Positions 7,625 through 19,683 are shown, numbered from the stretch's first letter. The stretch: DNA of 61,666 nucleotides from Hymenochaete sp. R1 (GCA_019400425.1 JAFREE010000143.1:1-61666), one strand, 5' to 3'. The notes: a model not told the origin generated them from the letters alone. Numbers and translations are program-made.

Positions 7625-10356
7625 CTACGTATCATATTCCCTAAGCATTGCAAACGGGTGCCGACGGTGACTTCTGTGTTCTTTGCTGGACCATTTCTTT
7701 AGGGCCTCCGCCCCGTCCAGACCGTCTAGGTAAGAAGTAACGAAATTGCGAGATCTTCTGTCATATCTACGGAGGGATGGATGTCAGCGGGGGTCGAAAA
7801 GCATTTCGACCACTTACTTCCGAATCGATTCTAATGGTACGTCATCCAAACAACGAAGTACCTGTAGTTCCATGTCGGATTCCGATCTGGGGACGGGTAG
7901 CAAACGATATCTGTATTTCGCGGCTCCCCAAATCTGCTCAATAAAATTAAGTTCGCAATGAAATCTAGGATAAAATATGCAAATGTGGCCTTCCGATTCC
8001 AGAAATTCCTGAATGGCTGGTTTAGCGTCCTTGAAATCAGGTTCGTTGTATAATAATTTTCGCATGCAGCAGTCCGTCGCAGCTTCGTCCTTCCTACACT
8101 TGAAACCCGCACACTGGCCTCTCAGCTTCTGATCAACAGCGATGCGGCCCCTTTCCTCCAAAATGCGCGCCATTCCCTTGAATACTCTGTAATCGCTCTC
8201 CACCGCTTCTCCTCGGTGAGACGGGTCAAGATCGTACATCTTCTGGACGTGGCGCCGTACATGACCGTCTTCATCGACTTTGTCGTACCACCCATCTCGC
8301 ATTTTAGGCCCGTCTTTAAGTGGGGTCCAGTCCAGTCGGGGGCGGACGACCATGCGCGTAGCCGAGAGCGAATCGTCTGCCCGTTTCCGATGTGTCGAGG
8401 CGTTGTCGAAGGCAAATACCCCTATTTTGTCCGGGAACTCCTTTTTGAAAATCTTGACCGTTTTCTTTAGTTGGTTGAACACTTCGGTAGACCCAAAATA
8501 ACCTTCCCGATTCTTGCCTGCTTTGAATACCTCTCTAGCGCATTCCAACCTGAAGAAGCGTCATAAGTAAAAGCGCGAGAGGGAGACAGGACACCATTAC
8601 CCATCACTACTCTTCAGAAAGCCTCGCTGGGGCACGCAAAAGTCGGATACCATTATAGACACGCCCTGGCCTTTAGCCTGCGGTTTGGCAGTCCAGGACT
8701 TGTGTCGCCATCGTCTGCGTTGCTGGTCATTTGCGAAGAACGTCGACTCGTCGTGTGTGACTAAAACGTAAGGAAGCGGGCCGTCACTCGCCAATCCATC
8801 TTTGTCGAAGTTCATCCCTTCCCACAGTCCTTTCATTGCCGCCGTGAAAGCCTCTCTCTCTTTAACCACGTCTTTCCGCTCGTGCCCATCGACGTACATC
8901 CCGTTCTTCTGCTTCTCGTATCGAAAGTCCATCGCGTTCAGCCATCGAGCGCAAGTGCGCAATGTAGGCGGCTTGCTGATGCCGAGTCTAATCTTTACAC
9001 CCGGCTGTTTCGTGTACTCTTGCACGTCAGTTGGACCAAGAAAATCTTTATTCAGAGCAACGAGGTATGCATGGAGCTCATTGGAGAAATCCTCGTCAGC
9101 GATAAGTGACAACCTAACCCGATGACGCATGTCTACCGGAAATTCCGTTGGATCTTCTAGGTTGCGCCGGGTCCATGTCCTTAACTTTCGACCCCAGCTC
9201 TTCTTCCGACCGACACACAACGCCGCCAACTGTGCTGATTTGCGCCAACTGACGTTCTCATGAAGGTAGATGTTCAGTAAGGCTGCCATGCCTCGTATAC
9301 GATGGCACAGCTGGCGTTCGAGACCAATGTCTTTAGCCATATTGGTGAAACGCAAGGCCGTCTTGCGCATACTGTCGTTTTTCTCTGGAGGCAAAGACGC
9401 ACCGGGCAGCTCGGAAGGTGAAGGACCAGTAGGCGTGGGGTTCTGGTTTGATGCTGATACGGGATGCTCGGGCTCAGGTATCGAACAGGTTCTGTTCCTT
9501 TCGTTCCAATGTCTGAAAAGGTCACTGGCCGCAGCGCTGGTGTCCAAGTGTTGAGGTGAGTTCTCATGCAATTCAGCACAGGGTGCCACATTCTGACTAG
9601 CGTGGGCTTTCGTTACGTCCTGTAATGCTCGACGTTTTCGATGCCACCGTCGGAGTTCGTAAAGCGCCTGCGAAATCCTGTCTATGCGCTCCATGCATTT
9701 CATCCTTGCTGGTCGAGGAAGACGGCTCGTGGCTATTGAGCACGACTTTCGAGCGTCCATGACCCACGCATCAGTTTTTGGACAAGTCGCAGGACCGGGT
9801 ATACTCCTCTCGTCCGTTTCACTGACGGCCCCATTCTCACTATCAGACGCTCCTGCATCGCTATCACCACTATCGCTCCCCCAAGCACCCTCCTTGTCGG
9901 ATTCTGGCGGATTTTCTTCATCTTCATACGAGTTTGGGTTGACTGAAATGGTCAGTAAGTGACCAGTTTTGGAGGTTAGACCGTAGCAAGAAAGAAGAGC
10001 CACCAATGGGAAGACGTACGGCAAGATTGAGATGGCGGTGCAGATGTATGTGCACTCGACTCCTCTAAGTTTGAACCGTCTTCATCTGAGACAATGCAAG
10101 TGAGTCGATATTGCTTCGCTCTTTTGTACTGACAGGAAGTGATCGATCCAGAAGCTGCGTCCTCCTCGTCGTCTGAATGGAAGGTGACGGACGGAAGCTG
10201 AGAAATGGATGTCTCAGGAAGGGGCCGTTTATGCTGAAACAACGTCGTGTGAGTGGGTCGGATGGACAAGCCAACTTATGCCGCCCGTACCTGTGGTAAT
10301 GCGTGTATGCCGAGGTTCCGTATGCCTGACCTTGCTCTTTTCTTCCGCAACGGCAT
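7625..10356 (-). CDS. Tc1/mariner-like DDE transposase, intact, five exons
   Basis: Resolved exons are 10291-10356, 10020-10233, 8601-9942, 7818-8549 and 7625-7766: 2,496 nt, 831 aa, no stop. All four introns are GT-AG and 51-77 nt. Cuts transposon ends and joins them to new TA sites. The N-terminal 250 residues are basic then acidic and Ser-rich. The catalytic core follows: D490 in VTHDESTFF, D588 in FAFDNAS and E744 in NFIEQIWG, near the basidiomycete signature FYPRFHCELNFIEQ. The D-to-E spacing (about 155) is far longer than the 34-37 residues of classical mariner. The insert holds a Cys-rich stretch (CAGFKCRKDEAATDCC). The start ATG at 10356 was chosen because it keeps exon 2 in frame. 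Confidence 0.85.
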
Positions 10357-10753
10357 ATATTCCTCGTCTGTTTAAATTCGTCTGGTGATTTGGGCAGGTC
10401 TCGACGTCCGCGCATTCAATTCACTTGATTACATAAGTGAAAGTGTGGGAACAATATGCTTGATACGGATCTTCCGACTTCGAACTCGCAAAATCTTCAA
10501 GTCTCGTCGCAAAATTTTGTCTCAGATATGCAACTTTTATTAAAAAAGCGGAAGATAGAGACTATGTTCATATTGTTTCTTCCTCTTCTCCTTCCACAGC
10601 ACATATTTTACAATTAAAACGCACGAGAACTCGAGAGTGGAATCGGCCCTTTAATTCTCGTGCGCTAGATTTGTCTAAAAGTTAAAATTGAGTGAGAAGA
10701 GGAGGTTGGAAGTTGTGTAACGCCCTCCCAGAATTCCCTTAAAAGGAAATCAC
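10357..10753. promoter_or_regulatory. Upstream region of the transposase inside the element
   Basis: No gene seen. An inverted pair gcacgagaa / ttctcgtgc (about 10621-10671) could fold into a stem near the transposase promoter side. The rest is AT-rich. Confidence 0.35.
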
Positions 10754-10785
10754 GGGGGGGTGCACAGTTGTAGTGTCTTGCACCT
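10754..10785 (-). repeat. Right terminal inverted repeat of the Tc1/mariner-like element
   Basis: The reverse complement of the left repeat: on the plus strand GGGGGGG then TGCACAGTTGTAGTGTCTTG and CACCT, followed by TA. Confidence 0.9.
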
Positions 10786-10787
10786 TA

Positions 10788-10798
10788 TGCCTGCTGTG
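10788..10798. mobile_element. Right tip of MITE copy 1
   Basis: TGCCTGCTGTG, the exact reverse complement of the MITE left tip at 5631-5641. It is separated from the rest of the MITE by the 4.9-kb insertion. Confidence 0.8.
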
Positions 10799-11081
10799 AA
10801 AACAGCGTCAACTGCCAGTGAGCAGCGTGGGAAAAGCAAATACTCGCTCAGAGCCTGTGATTCTTCTTTTCTTCCGTTTCACTTCATTTCACTATAAATC
10901 CTTTCTGTCCTACCCTTTTTAAGAGATTTTTCTAGAGTATAAGCTACTATCATCAGTAATCATCAACGAGAACGTTTTCCCGCAGGTCCTTGCTCTATTC
11001 CACACACTACTACTTGTAGTAACCGCTGTCTATGCCATAGATCCAGAGAATATAATACAAGACAAGCTTCACTAAATGGAA

Positions 11082-11969
11082 CTACGTCGTGCGTGAGGAG
11101 AACCAATCCTCGATGGTGGGTAGTTTCTTCTCTTCTTCGACGAAGTACTCCCAGTTATCCCTTATGTAAGCGATCAAGTCTGAGCCCGAATGATCTTTCA
11201 TTATCCATGGTTTATATGGAAGAGCGCGTTTCAGAGTTTCTCCTTCAGTTGAGGTGAATTCAGCTGGACGTGACAAAGTCAGGAACAAAATGAGATAAAA
11301 TTGATACAATATGTTGTACAACTCACATTTCACTTCTGTGGCAGCTGAAATAAACTTTATCTTACATCCGCCGTATATTTCCTTTTCGGACATCTTCTGA
11401 AGAACATCTGACGAAAAAATCGAGTTGTGAGTAACGCACATACTGAAGGGCTTCATAATCTTACAATCACGGAGAAATATTACAGCGTTGTATGTCAACG
11501 GCATTTGGTCCTTATGGGTGGACATGGTGAGCTACCTATGGACGATGCGTATTATTTCTTCAAGTAAACGAATAATGGGGGAATTGAAAGTAATGCTATG
11601 TCCCTGGGCATTACGAGTGCTTTTAAAACGTACCTTTCCGTGCCACTGTGCCACGAGAACCTTTGCTTTTTCTATCTCAGGAAATAGAAAGAGACAAGTC
11701 AGCGTCAGCGGCGACCAGCTCGCCACTCGTTCCGGCACCTCCGAAGGGGGGAGACAGGAAGAAATCCCAGTGGAGAATAGACCAAGTGCCACCGGCCGGC
11801 AAGTCAACCATAGTGGACAACGGTTCGCTATCAGCCCATACAACAAAGATGCAGCGCCTAGTTTGCCCCTATCTTCTAGTCCGGGTGTGCCTATCATCAT
11901 TGCCAGTGCCGCCATTTCAGAGACAAGGAAGAGCAAGTGTGACTGCGATCTGGGAAAAATAGTACCCAC
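11082..11969 (-). CDS. Unrecognised spliced gene, partly resolved
   Basis: The last exons are credible. The intron at about 11266-11328 (gtgagttgtaca...cacgtccag) joins ...SAATEVK to SEFTSTEGETLKRALPYKPW in frame, and the protein ends EEEKKLPTIEDWFSSRTT. An upstream exon ending EKAKVLVAQWHGK can be joined in frame through a second intron (gtacgt...ataggtag) to LTMSTHKDQMPLTYN. Further upstream the minus-strand frame is hydrophobic and less convincing, while the plus strand over the same bases also reads like protein. I do not recognise the family and the 5' end is open. Confidence 0.4.
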
Positions 11970-13521
11970 TTTGCTAAGCGAAACTGTACCTCCTTCTGAT
12001 GTGTGTCTTGAGGATCGTGTGGGCTCATAGAGAGGGTTAATGATATAAGCTGGTGTTGCATCATGCTGGTCGAAGTGGATAGTGTTAAAAATGAGTTGAA
12101 CGAGAGCAAGAGAGAGGCACGGAAAGCTGAGTCATTAATGGATTAGGTAATACTCGCGATCCGGCACTCTCGACGCTCTTTCAAATCTTTGTTCACAACA
12201 TGATCTTGAACATCCATTGACATTGTTAAACACATCTTTATCACAACGCTACCGTGACAATACTTCCTCATAAGACACAGTAACTTTAACACGATCTGCC
12301 TCTAATCCAAGCCACGTCACAGTAGCGGGTGCAATACTTCAACTTGAATGCCAGACACGACTTGACTACTAGATTAAACTTGCCGCCCCCGAGCTACCCG
12401 TCCAACCCGAAGCAGCCTATCTTACAGAAGCACGCAAGACCTCCATTCCCTTGAACTAAAGCTCGAGCTTCCAAAACGAAGAATAAGCGCTGCTCGTGAA
12501 CTCGACGAAAGCGCGCCTGCTCCCTGCGTTTGATTGTTTTTGTCTCTCGCGGCCTGAGGCGGAATAGCGGGATCTTGGACAACTCGGCTCGGGTAAGGCC
12601 TACGCTACATGAGGCCGTGTTTGCAGTTAATCAAGTCCTGAATTGGGGCTTTGGTATTTAGAGGATGGGTGGGTTGAAGAGAATTCGGTCTTGCCATACG
12701 ACAAGAAGTTCTATCGACGATTCTCTCACTACTCCATGTTTCCAGCTCCTCTTCACCGGAGACACTTGCTTTCTCTTCAATCCTTCAGGGCACACCCAAC
12801 GCAGCAAGAGCGGTTTGAGCATCGCAGAATTCCCATTCGGCACTACTTCAACCAATTCCTATAGCGACTCATCCTTCCTTTCACACTTGAACAGAGGTCG
12901 AAGGTCTTTACTCGTTCAATGACTCGGTGGCGGAACCTCGGTCGAGTCGGCCTCTTCCCCTTCCAAATTAATTATCTATCGCTCATTCTCCACATCACTC
13001 ACATTCTCGAAAGTGATAAGTTATAGGCGACTCTCGCGTCTCACCCGCTTCCGAACATTTCTTACGCGATTCCTGTTCCTGAACACAACACCGGAAACTT
13101 GCGTCGTCTCACTGAAAATGGGTATATACGCATCAACACCGAAGTCGAAACCGAGCAAGTCATCACGATCTATACTACGCCGCACCTTATCCCATTCTCC
13201 TTGCGAAGATCCCAAGGCAAAGAGGAGCATTGCAACAGAAGGTCCAAGATTACCAAACCGTAAGGAGCACATTCTGGCTGCACGGCCCCGATACCAAATC
13301 GCCACATCCGGTCCGACCGAATTCACTGTAGGCCACCCACGCGTATGAAGTCCCACGGACGCAGACATTCGGACCACCGGCTAAAGCCACCATCTCGTCT
13401 ATCGCTGGTCCTTATAAATCATTCGTTCAAAGAAAACGTGAAGACGGGTACCCACTTTCGAGTGTCACCAGAAGCACAATTTCTACACCATTCTCTCCTC
13501 CGTGTGCATTGTTTCTTCTTT
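11970..13521. other. Gene-poor region with fragmentary plus-strand frames
   Basis: Open frames at 12665-12922 (85 aa) and 13013-13348 (111 aa) on the plus strand have a plausible, Ser-rich composition. They cannot be joined into a recognisable protein and lack known motifs. They could be exons of an unknown gene or chance. No RNA gene or repeat was seen. Confidence 0.35.
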
Positions 13522-14550
13522 TTACACCGGCAGAGGCACAGACGTCGGCGGAGTAATGCCCATTCGCAGGAGATCCTCGGTCGTCGGCGCATCCAACCAG
13601 CTTTTCGCCCACTGGCATCCAGGTGGCAGAGACGGATGTCCACCCAAATCGGCCCAATCTTGAAGTTCGGCACCATTGCTCGACGGAAACCAGCCCTTCC
13701 CCATCTTAAAGTTTTCGTCAGCTTCGTCCATTTGCTTCTTTGATACACCGTGATATCCTCCGCTCGAATTCCCCTCGATGTGACGTCCTCCACCAATCAC
13801 ACCTGCGGCTGATCCACTCCCGTTCGGATTTGAATTGGAAGTTGAAGCTAGCAAAGGATCGTGTCTAGCTAATCGCGAGTTTTCTGATCGTTGCTGAAGG
13901 AGTTGAGAAGCTGTGAGGCTCATAGGAGAAACGAAAGGAACTGGAGGAAGTGTCGGCAAAGGAAGATAATCAAGATCGGTCTGACTTTCGTCGAGCAATG
14001 ATACGGAACGCGTCGAATCCGACTCAGGGGACGAAGCCGGACTCGGGTCAGATAGATTGTCAAAGGATATGATCTCCGTCGAGGGCATTACGACGGAAAT
14101 AGGCTCCCCCGGTTCACAGTTCAGCGTACGGTCCGAAAGGAAATTGTCGAAACAAACTGGTGCGCTTATTTCCATTTCTCCGGAATCTGCTTCATACACT
14201 CGAACGGGTTGCACTACTTTTTCTTTTACAGCGTGATGCCCGGATATCGTCTGCATTGCTGAAAGGTCACGCATACCAACTGAAGCAGGTACTACGAACG
14301 AAGACGAACCGCACCAACTTTGATCCCTTTTGGATGCACCCGGATTAGCAGGGGTGCAATTTGCCTTGCTTGAGACGCGATGTCCACTAAGGCCGCTCGT
14401 TGCGCACTTGCTGTCGCAGTGATCGTTTGGTACCAGCCGGTATGGCCCGAAACGACCAGGTGAGCATGTTTGCGCCACCGTATCAGGAACGGGAGACAGG
14501 CGGAAGCGCGAATTCGAAGTCAATGGTAAAAGGAGTCGCCGCAGTTTCAC
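13522..14550 (-). CDS. Ser/Pro-rich hypothetical protein
   Basis: A single-exon 342-aa frame with no stop. The middle is Ser/Pro/Asp-rich (SDPSPASSPESDSTRSVSLLDES) and looks disordered. The C-terminal 70 residues are more structured-looking, with QMDEADENFKMGKGWFPSS, a Gly/Asp segment and a final LLRMGITPP. No transmembrane segment, signal peptide or known domain is visible. The compositional bias and the absence of a long rival frame suggest a real gene, perhaps regulatory, but no function can be given. The next upstream frames on the same strand (14589-15190) may or may not belong to it. Confidence 0.6.
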   Translation of the reverse strand: MKLRRLLLPLTSNSRFRLSPVPDTVAQTCSPGRFGPYRLVPNDHCDSKCATSGLSGHRVSSKANCTPANPGASKRDQSWCGSSSFVVPASVGMRDLSAMQTISGHHAVKEKVVQPVRVYEADSGEMEISAPVCFDNFLSDRTLNCEPGEPISVVMPSTEIISFDNLSDPSPASSPESDSTRSVSLLDESQTDLDYLPLPTLPPVPFVSPMSLTASQLLQQRSENSRLARHDPLLASTSNSNPNGSGSAAGVIGGGRHIEGNSSGGYHGVSKKQMDEADENFKMGKGWFPSSNGAELQDWADLGGHPSLPPGCQWAKSWLDAPTTEDLLRMGITPPTSVPLPV

Positions 14551-17384
14551 TGAAGATTAAAATCGACTGGGTCGTCAGGATGATGCCATCACGAGCCATA
14601 GCACGAAGATAAAGAAGACCCACGATTCATGTCCGTCGCCTTCACATACGGAAGGAGCGTCTTCGCTGCGACAAGCATCTTGAAGTACTCGTCGCGGTGA
14701 GGTTCAAGGTGCTTGGGGCACTTAACGAATGAATGGGTCTTCGCTCCTTCATCCAACAGTGTCGTCTTCGCGGTCTGATGAACGCCCGATCGATGGTTGA
14801 GCAAATCGCGTTTACCGACGTATCCGGTGTATACAAAAGCGAAGAATGAGTATAAGGTCATTTTTGTTGCGGGAATACCCGTTCTGCACGTCTTACCTGG
14901 ATATTTCGCACAAGCTACACGGCGCAATTGAACGAGAAGTTACAGGTGAGTCTCAAATTCAATCGAGCAAGTATGACCTGACTGACTTTTCCCTGGACAT
15001 GGCCATCGTCCCTCGCAGCGTCGGATTGTATCACACCGATCATATGATGGGTTGCTACTTGAAACCGATCGATGTTGAAGAAATCCTGCTCGAGGGAGTC
15101 GAGGAACTCTTCTTCGCCACTTCGTTGGTTCGGACGGAACCCCGCCGAACTTCCTTCTGCAAATGTCTTCGTCGCCCGTCTGACTGCCATATTGAGTAAT
15201 TTCCGACGCGCTTGTTACTCCACGGTCCGAGGTGCGTCCTTTGCTTCTCCGTCGTGCGTATGTTGAGCTGGGCGCTTAATACAACGGACGAGCGCCTGGA
15301 CACGAAGAGACTATAGGCCGAGACTGCTTCAAGTCAACAAGGCTTACGCTTGCGCCAACGACGAGGTAGAAGGTTCAACGGGAAGAGGCGGACAAAGAAC
15401 TGAGATACCAAAGAGGTTGGGAGCAAAGGGCAAGCAGTCGAAGTGTTGAGATGGGCCCCTCACTGGCAACAGGCCAAGTTGCGGACAATAAGGTGCGTGC
15501 TGTGCACCACGGTGATGGCGTTCTGTATCGAAGGACGAACGGGCAGGCGAATGCGTGGCGGATAACGGAAACGTATAAGAGCAGGGAAATATGCCGTTAT
15601 GCACGTCGGGCCTGAGCAACTGAACTGAAATTCGTCCGACATGACGGGACGCTGATTGCGTGGTCGGATTTGTATTCGCTAAGTTCGACACTAAGAACGC
15701 CCTTCAAGTTCGATCTTGCAACGCAATGCGCCAACCCATCGCATCTTTCCGTCTAAAAGATCTCTCGGGATTGGACTGTCTGAGAAAGAGGTTCCATTCC
15801 GATGTATCTGATAAGAGGCATATTTGGACGTTTCGCCACTTTTGCCACAGGAGGAAGGAGTCAGACAAGGAAACGGAAAAAGGTGGTCAACCGTCAAGAC
15901 GGAAGGGCCGTCGGAGATAGGATCCACGAGGCAATGATCGACACCAAATGTTCCTTTTTGAGGCATTCTTTCATTTGTTTGCTTCCGCACTCCATCTCTT
16001 ATTCTCTTACCCTCATGGCCAACAATTCGAATTCTCGGATCTGCTTTGATCTGCCTCTTTTCTGCCACTTGTAACAAAACGATGACGAATGCTATCAGTG
16101 AGCCATGCCTCTCGTCTCTCTACCTGTGATATTAACCGCGCAGTTCCATATAAAATTGATCTATCCCCTACTTAATCCCGAGTACGAGAGATCTCGCTGC
16201 GATCAGTATGAAGGTAAGCCGCGTTTCAACGCGTAAAGAAGCGGCAGTGTGGCTAGCTTGGACATCGTTTGAGTCTAAAAATATTGTCTGAACAAGATCC
16301 AAAGTGTGAACCTATGAAGTCAAAGCCTGAACGTTCCAGGTTAAGGTTCTGGTGCACATACTTTACGGATAAAAATGATAGCTCAATACTTTCCAAAACC
16401 GCGGGACAGCAGCAGAACTGGAGCTTGGCCTCTCTAAACACCCAGTCCTTACTCCGAGCACGACACATTGGCAGAAGAAGTCGGAAGCTGCTCCTTCTAA
16501 TAAACTTGTCTTCTTTGCGGGCGTCTAAATAGACATTAATCACTGTATGAAAGTTCCTTTTTCTTCTTTTTCGTCCCACTCCTTACCAAGTTCCATTATT
16601 GTCGGAGATATTCTCGATCGACTTCTTACCTTGCGACGATATACGATCGCAGCTTGCTCATTTCTTGCTTCTTTTTTCAGAGGCATGTGCAATATTGACA
16701 GGTGGAAGGGCCCTTTAGCGTACGGGCGCTTATTGCATCTGCTTTTGTGTATGATGCACACAGGCTTTTCGGAGAAAGAACATCTGCGTCACAATCATGG
16801 GAATAGACCGGTATCAGATACACAACATCATTCATAAAGTACAGCTCGTGCATGAGTAAATATATAACGTGTTGCACGTTTGGTTTTTCCGCTGTTGCAT
16901 GGTGATGGCCACTACACCTAAACATCGCAGCATTTCCAATGGGTAGAGTGGTACGATGGATTAGTTGTTTCTTCCATCTTTCTATAATTACCCTCGTTCA
17001 TAGTCCACTCTGTTTTAGATACATAGCATATGCAAAAGATCCGGAGTTAGATTTATGACCAAATGGAGCGAATCATGACCGTAAAGTTCTGCTGATTGTC
17101 CCATCCAGATCGTGCATCCCAATAAGTGGGTCGGTAAAATTGAATATGCGCGCCTCAAAGCAAATAGAGCAATTGCGGCCCAGCGAGGCATCTTTTTTTG
17201 CGACTGTTGGAAATTGTTTGGGTATGGATATGGATGGTTAGTAGGCATTCTTATCAGCTAAGTGGCTGCTTGATTGGCACGTTTCATCTTAAATCAAGTG
17301 TAAGAAGTCGTAACACAGATTACATATTTCGTAAAAACAACCACACCAAGAAGGGTCAGAACGAGACATCGTTCAGCGCAGCTC
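14551..17384. other. Unresolved region with short frames on both strands
   Basis: Minus-strand frames at 14589-14927 (ending with a Lys/His-rich stretch, FVKCPKHLEPHRDEYFKML) and 14915-15190 (with GEEEFLDSLEQDFFNIDRF) could be exons of one unknown gene. An overlapping plus-strand frame at 14846-15199 is equally protein-like. A minus frame at 15691-16077 (128 aa) has no recognisable motif. From 16080 to 17384 nothing convincing was found: no tRNA, no repeat, no long frame. Confidence 0.35.
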
Positions 17385-19683
17385 TTACTCTCCTGTAGTG
17401 CCTGCAATAACATTCCCGTGCACACCCCAGGAGACGCCCAACCCAAACATAACCCATCCGATGACCACGATTCCGACCGAAGCTATCAAGAACAACCAAC
17501 GGAGACCCTCCCGCTTTCCTACAGGCGACTTCAGCAACTTTTCCCCAATCTTCGGGTCCTCTTTCGTTTCCGCACTATCCCACCCCTTCTCGCGCAGAAG
17601 CTTTCCGACCTCCTGGTTGAGACGATAGGGTTGTACTTGGGAAAGGCGTGCTGCGGGAAGAAACCTTGTGTACGAGAAGGCAAGAAGAAGTCCTGAGACG
17701 AGAACGGAGACGAAGGCATAGATGAGCCAGAGTGTAACGGCCGGGTCGAGCGAGTCGCTTGGGGTGTCGTCCTGCATCTTGCCTGCTGCCGTAGTAATGA
17801 TAACAATTGATGCCTGGACAACAGATTCTGAGAGGAAGAAAGCGCGTTTCAGATATACTGCAGAAGTTGAACGAGTTCGCCGCAACTTACTCTTGATCGC
17901 AAACGCTGTCGCAAACCATTGAGGATCAGCTATGACGCTCCTCACTATTTCGACTTGAGGAGCGGGAGTGACAACCTTAGCAATCGATGATGAGCCCAGG
18001 GCGTATGGGCGAAAATCTTTTTCTTTTCACTCACCTGAGAAATTGCGTAAAAGATATACGCGGCGACTGTGGGTTGATTAGTGTCGTGTTCGACAGAGTA
18101 AATCTCCAGACTTACCGAATGATGGGACGGTATGAGAGAACTTGAGTAGAAGCATCGAGATTAAAAAGGTCGTTCCGGAAAGGAAAACTGAATATATGAT
18201 CAATAACGTGTAATCCGCCTGCCTGCTATGGCTCAAAACTTACGGAAAAACACTCGCTGCCCGTAAATGTCGATAAAAATCCCCAGGAATGGCGTCAGGC
18301 AGGCGGGAAGTAGCAAGTAGAAGCTCGAGACCCATCCTCCGATCACTGCGCCCTTCTGCAACCTCTGTTGGGCAAATTGACTTAAAAAACCGTTAGCGTA
18401 ATGACCTTGCACACAAAGTGCGTTAACCTCACGTTGAAATTGAAACAAAGGATTGGACACCGGCGTTCTCGAAGATGGCGAACAGCACGACAATCCTACA
18501 TCGTTTTTTTATTACTCGTTTCGAAGATAGTTAGAGGTACTTGATACTGACCAGAAGGTCAAGGGCAGGTGCCGAATAGCCTTGATACTGAATACTCCCT
18601 TTCTCGTGTGAGTTTTGAGACTATGCCCATCCGTCTGATCTGTCACGTCATACTGTTTGCGCAACCACCTGTCCAAGAAAATGACAGCAACGGCGCAGAG
18701 GACGGAGAAGAGTGCGATTATTGCCGAGATCCAAAGCGCCCAAGCATATGTGCCAAGGTTCGTGGCAATAATGTTGGCGGTTGATTGACCTGTGAATTGA
18801 GCAAGGTTCGCTATGCCCCTGTTAACGATTGTCATAAAGTCGAGCGTGAGCATGCTTTCCCTTTGCGACCGTAAGATATCTAAAAGAACGAACCAGATAG
18901 CACCGATGGAGAAAGCAAACCCTCCACCCCGAGCAAAATATGTCGAGAAAATCCTATGCTGAGCATTGTCCAAGGACCCATCGCCAACAGCCGCGATAAC
19001 CTTTCCGACGATGAGAACCGGGTAACTGTTCAAGTTATTCGTTGCTGCACCCGCCATGACCATCGCGCCTCCAAGATGGAAAGATGCGAGGATGACGGAG
19101 AGCAAGGGCCCACCCCACTTATCGATGCTAAAGCCGATTGCGACGCAAAGAAAAGTGTTGACCTTGACCAAAGAGGATGAATAATCGAAGAAACGAGGAA
19201 GACAACTTGGCTTACGAGGTTAGTCACAGCAACGAGAGTTGCGAACTGAGAATTGTTGATTTGCATCTCCTTGATGATAGTTGTCTTAAGCGAGCTGAAC
19301 GAAAGGTCAGCTCAAGTTGGAAGCATCCAAGACTTATCGAGACTGACACAATAAGACCCTGGAGGGAGTTTCTAGGTCAGCGATACTTCGGATGCAAGGA
19401 ATTTTAGACACAAACTTACATTGGACCAATGATTCCCGACTGTGAGTTTCAGGTCAGTCGTCTATCATCATCAACAGCACACACGAAATGGGTCCTTACA
19501 GCTACATAAACAAGTCAACACCAAAATGAGGACCCTCCATCCGGTGGGCAACCGCGGCTTGACGAGACCACTCCGAGTCTCAAGCTCTGAGTGAGACTCA
19601 GCATTTGCTTCCTTTTCGATAGACCGCTTTTCGTCGTCCGTAAGAACCCTAGAAGGCAAAGGTCGCTTGCTGGAGGTGTCCAT
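17385..19683 (-). CDS. MFS transporter, MFSD1-like
   Basis: A multi-exon gene. The N-terminus (MDTSSKRPLPSRVLTDDEKR...) is hydrophilic and leads into the first membrane helix (GWRVLILVLTCL). Later exons carry IGFSIDKWGGPLLSVILASFHLGG, YPVLIVGKVIAAVGDGSLDNAQHRIF, two helices around 18650-18850, FFRKF/GIFIDIYGQR, and two final helices ending VIAGTTGE. The GDGSLDNAQ segment and the second-half DxxGQR motif fit the MFSD1 branch of the major facilitator superfamily, whose animal members are lysosomal dipeptide exporters. Substrate in this fungus is not known. I chose the ATG at 19683; an in-frame ATG at 19869 would add 62 residues without a targeting motif. Confidence 0.75.

Larger units (their letters stand above)
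5862..10785 (-). mobile_element. Tc1/mariner-like (IS630 superfamily) DNA transposon with cargo-like region
   Basis: The 32-bp terminal inverted repeats begin AGGTGCAAGACACTACAACT and run through GTGCAC into a C run; the two ends match perfectly over this stretch. Each end abuts a TA (5860-5861 and 10786-10787), the target duplication of the Tc1/mariner superfamily. The element is 4,924 bp. Its transposase sits next to the right end on the minus strand and is intact. The left 1.7 kb (5.9-7.6 kb) is not needed for a single transposase and contains two convergent gene-like exon sets. The element landed inside the right arm of a MITE. Confidence 0.85.

Noticed and set aside
5631..10798. One larger transposon whose ends are the CACAGCAGGCA tips
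   Set aside because: The second copy at 35778-36018 has the same tips without the 4.9-kb insert and is 241 bp long, so the tips belong to the MITE.
14589..15190. A BTB/POZ protein
   Set aside because: A loose resemblance of FAFVYTGYVGKRD to BTB strands was not supported by the usual downstream motifs or by clean splicing.
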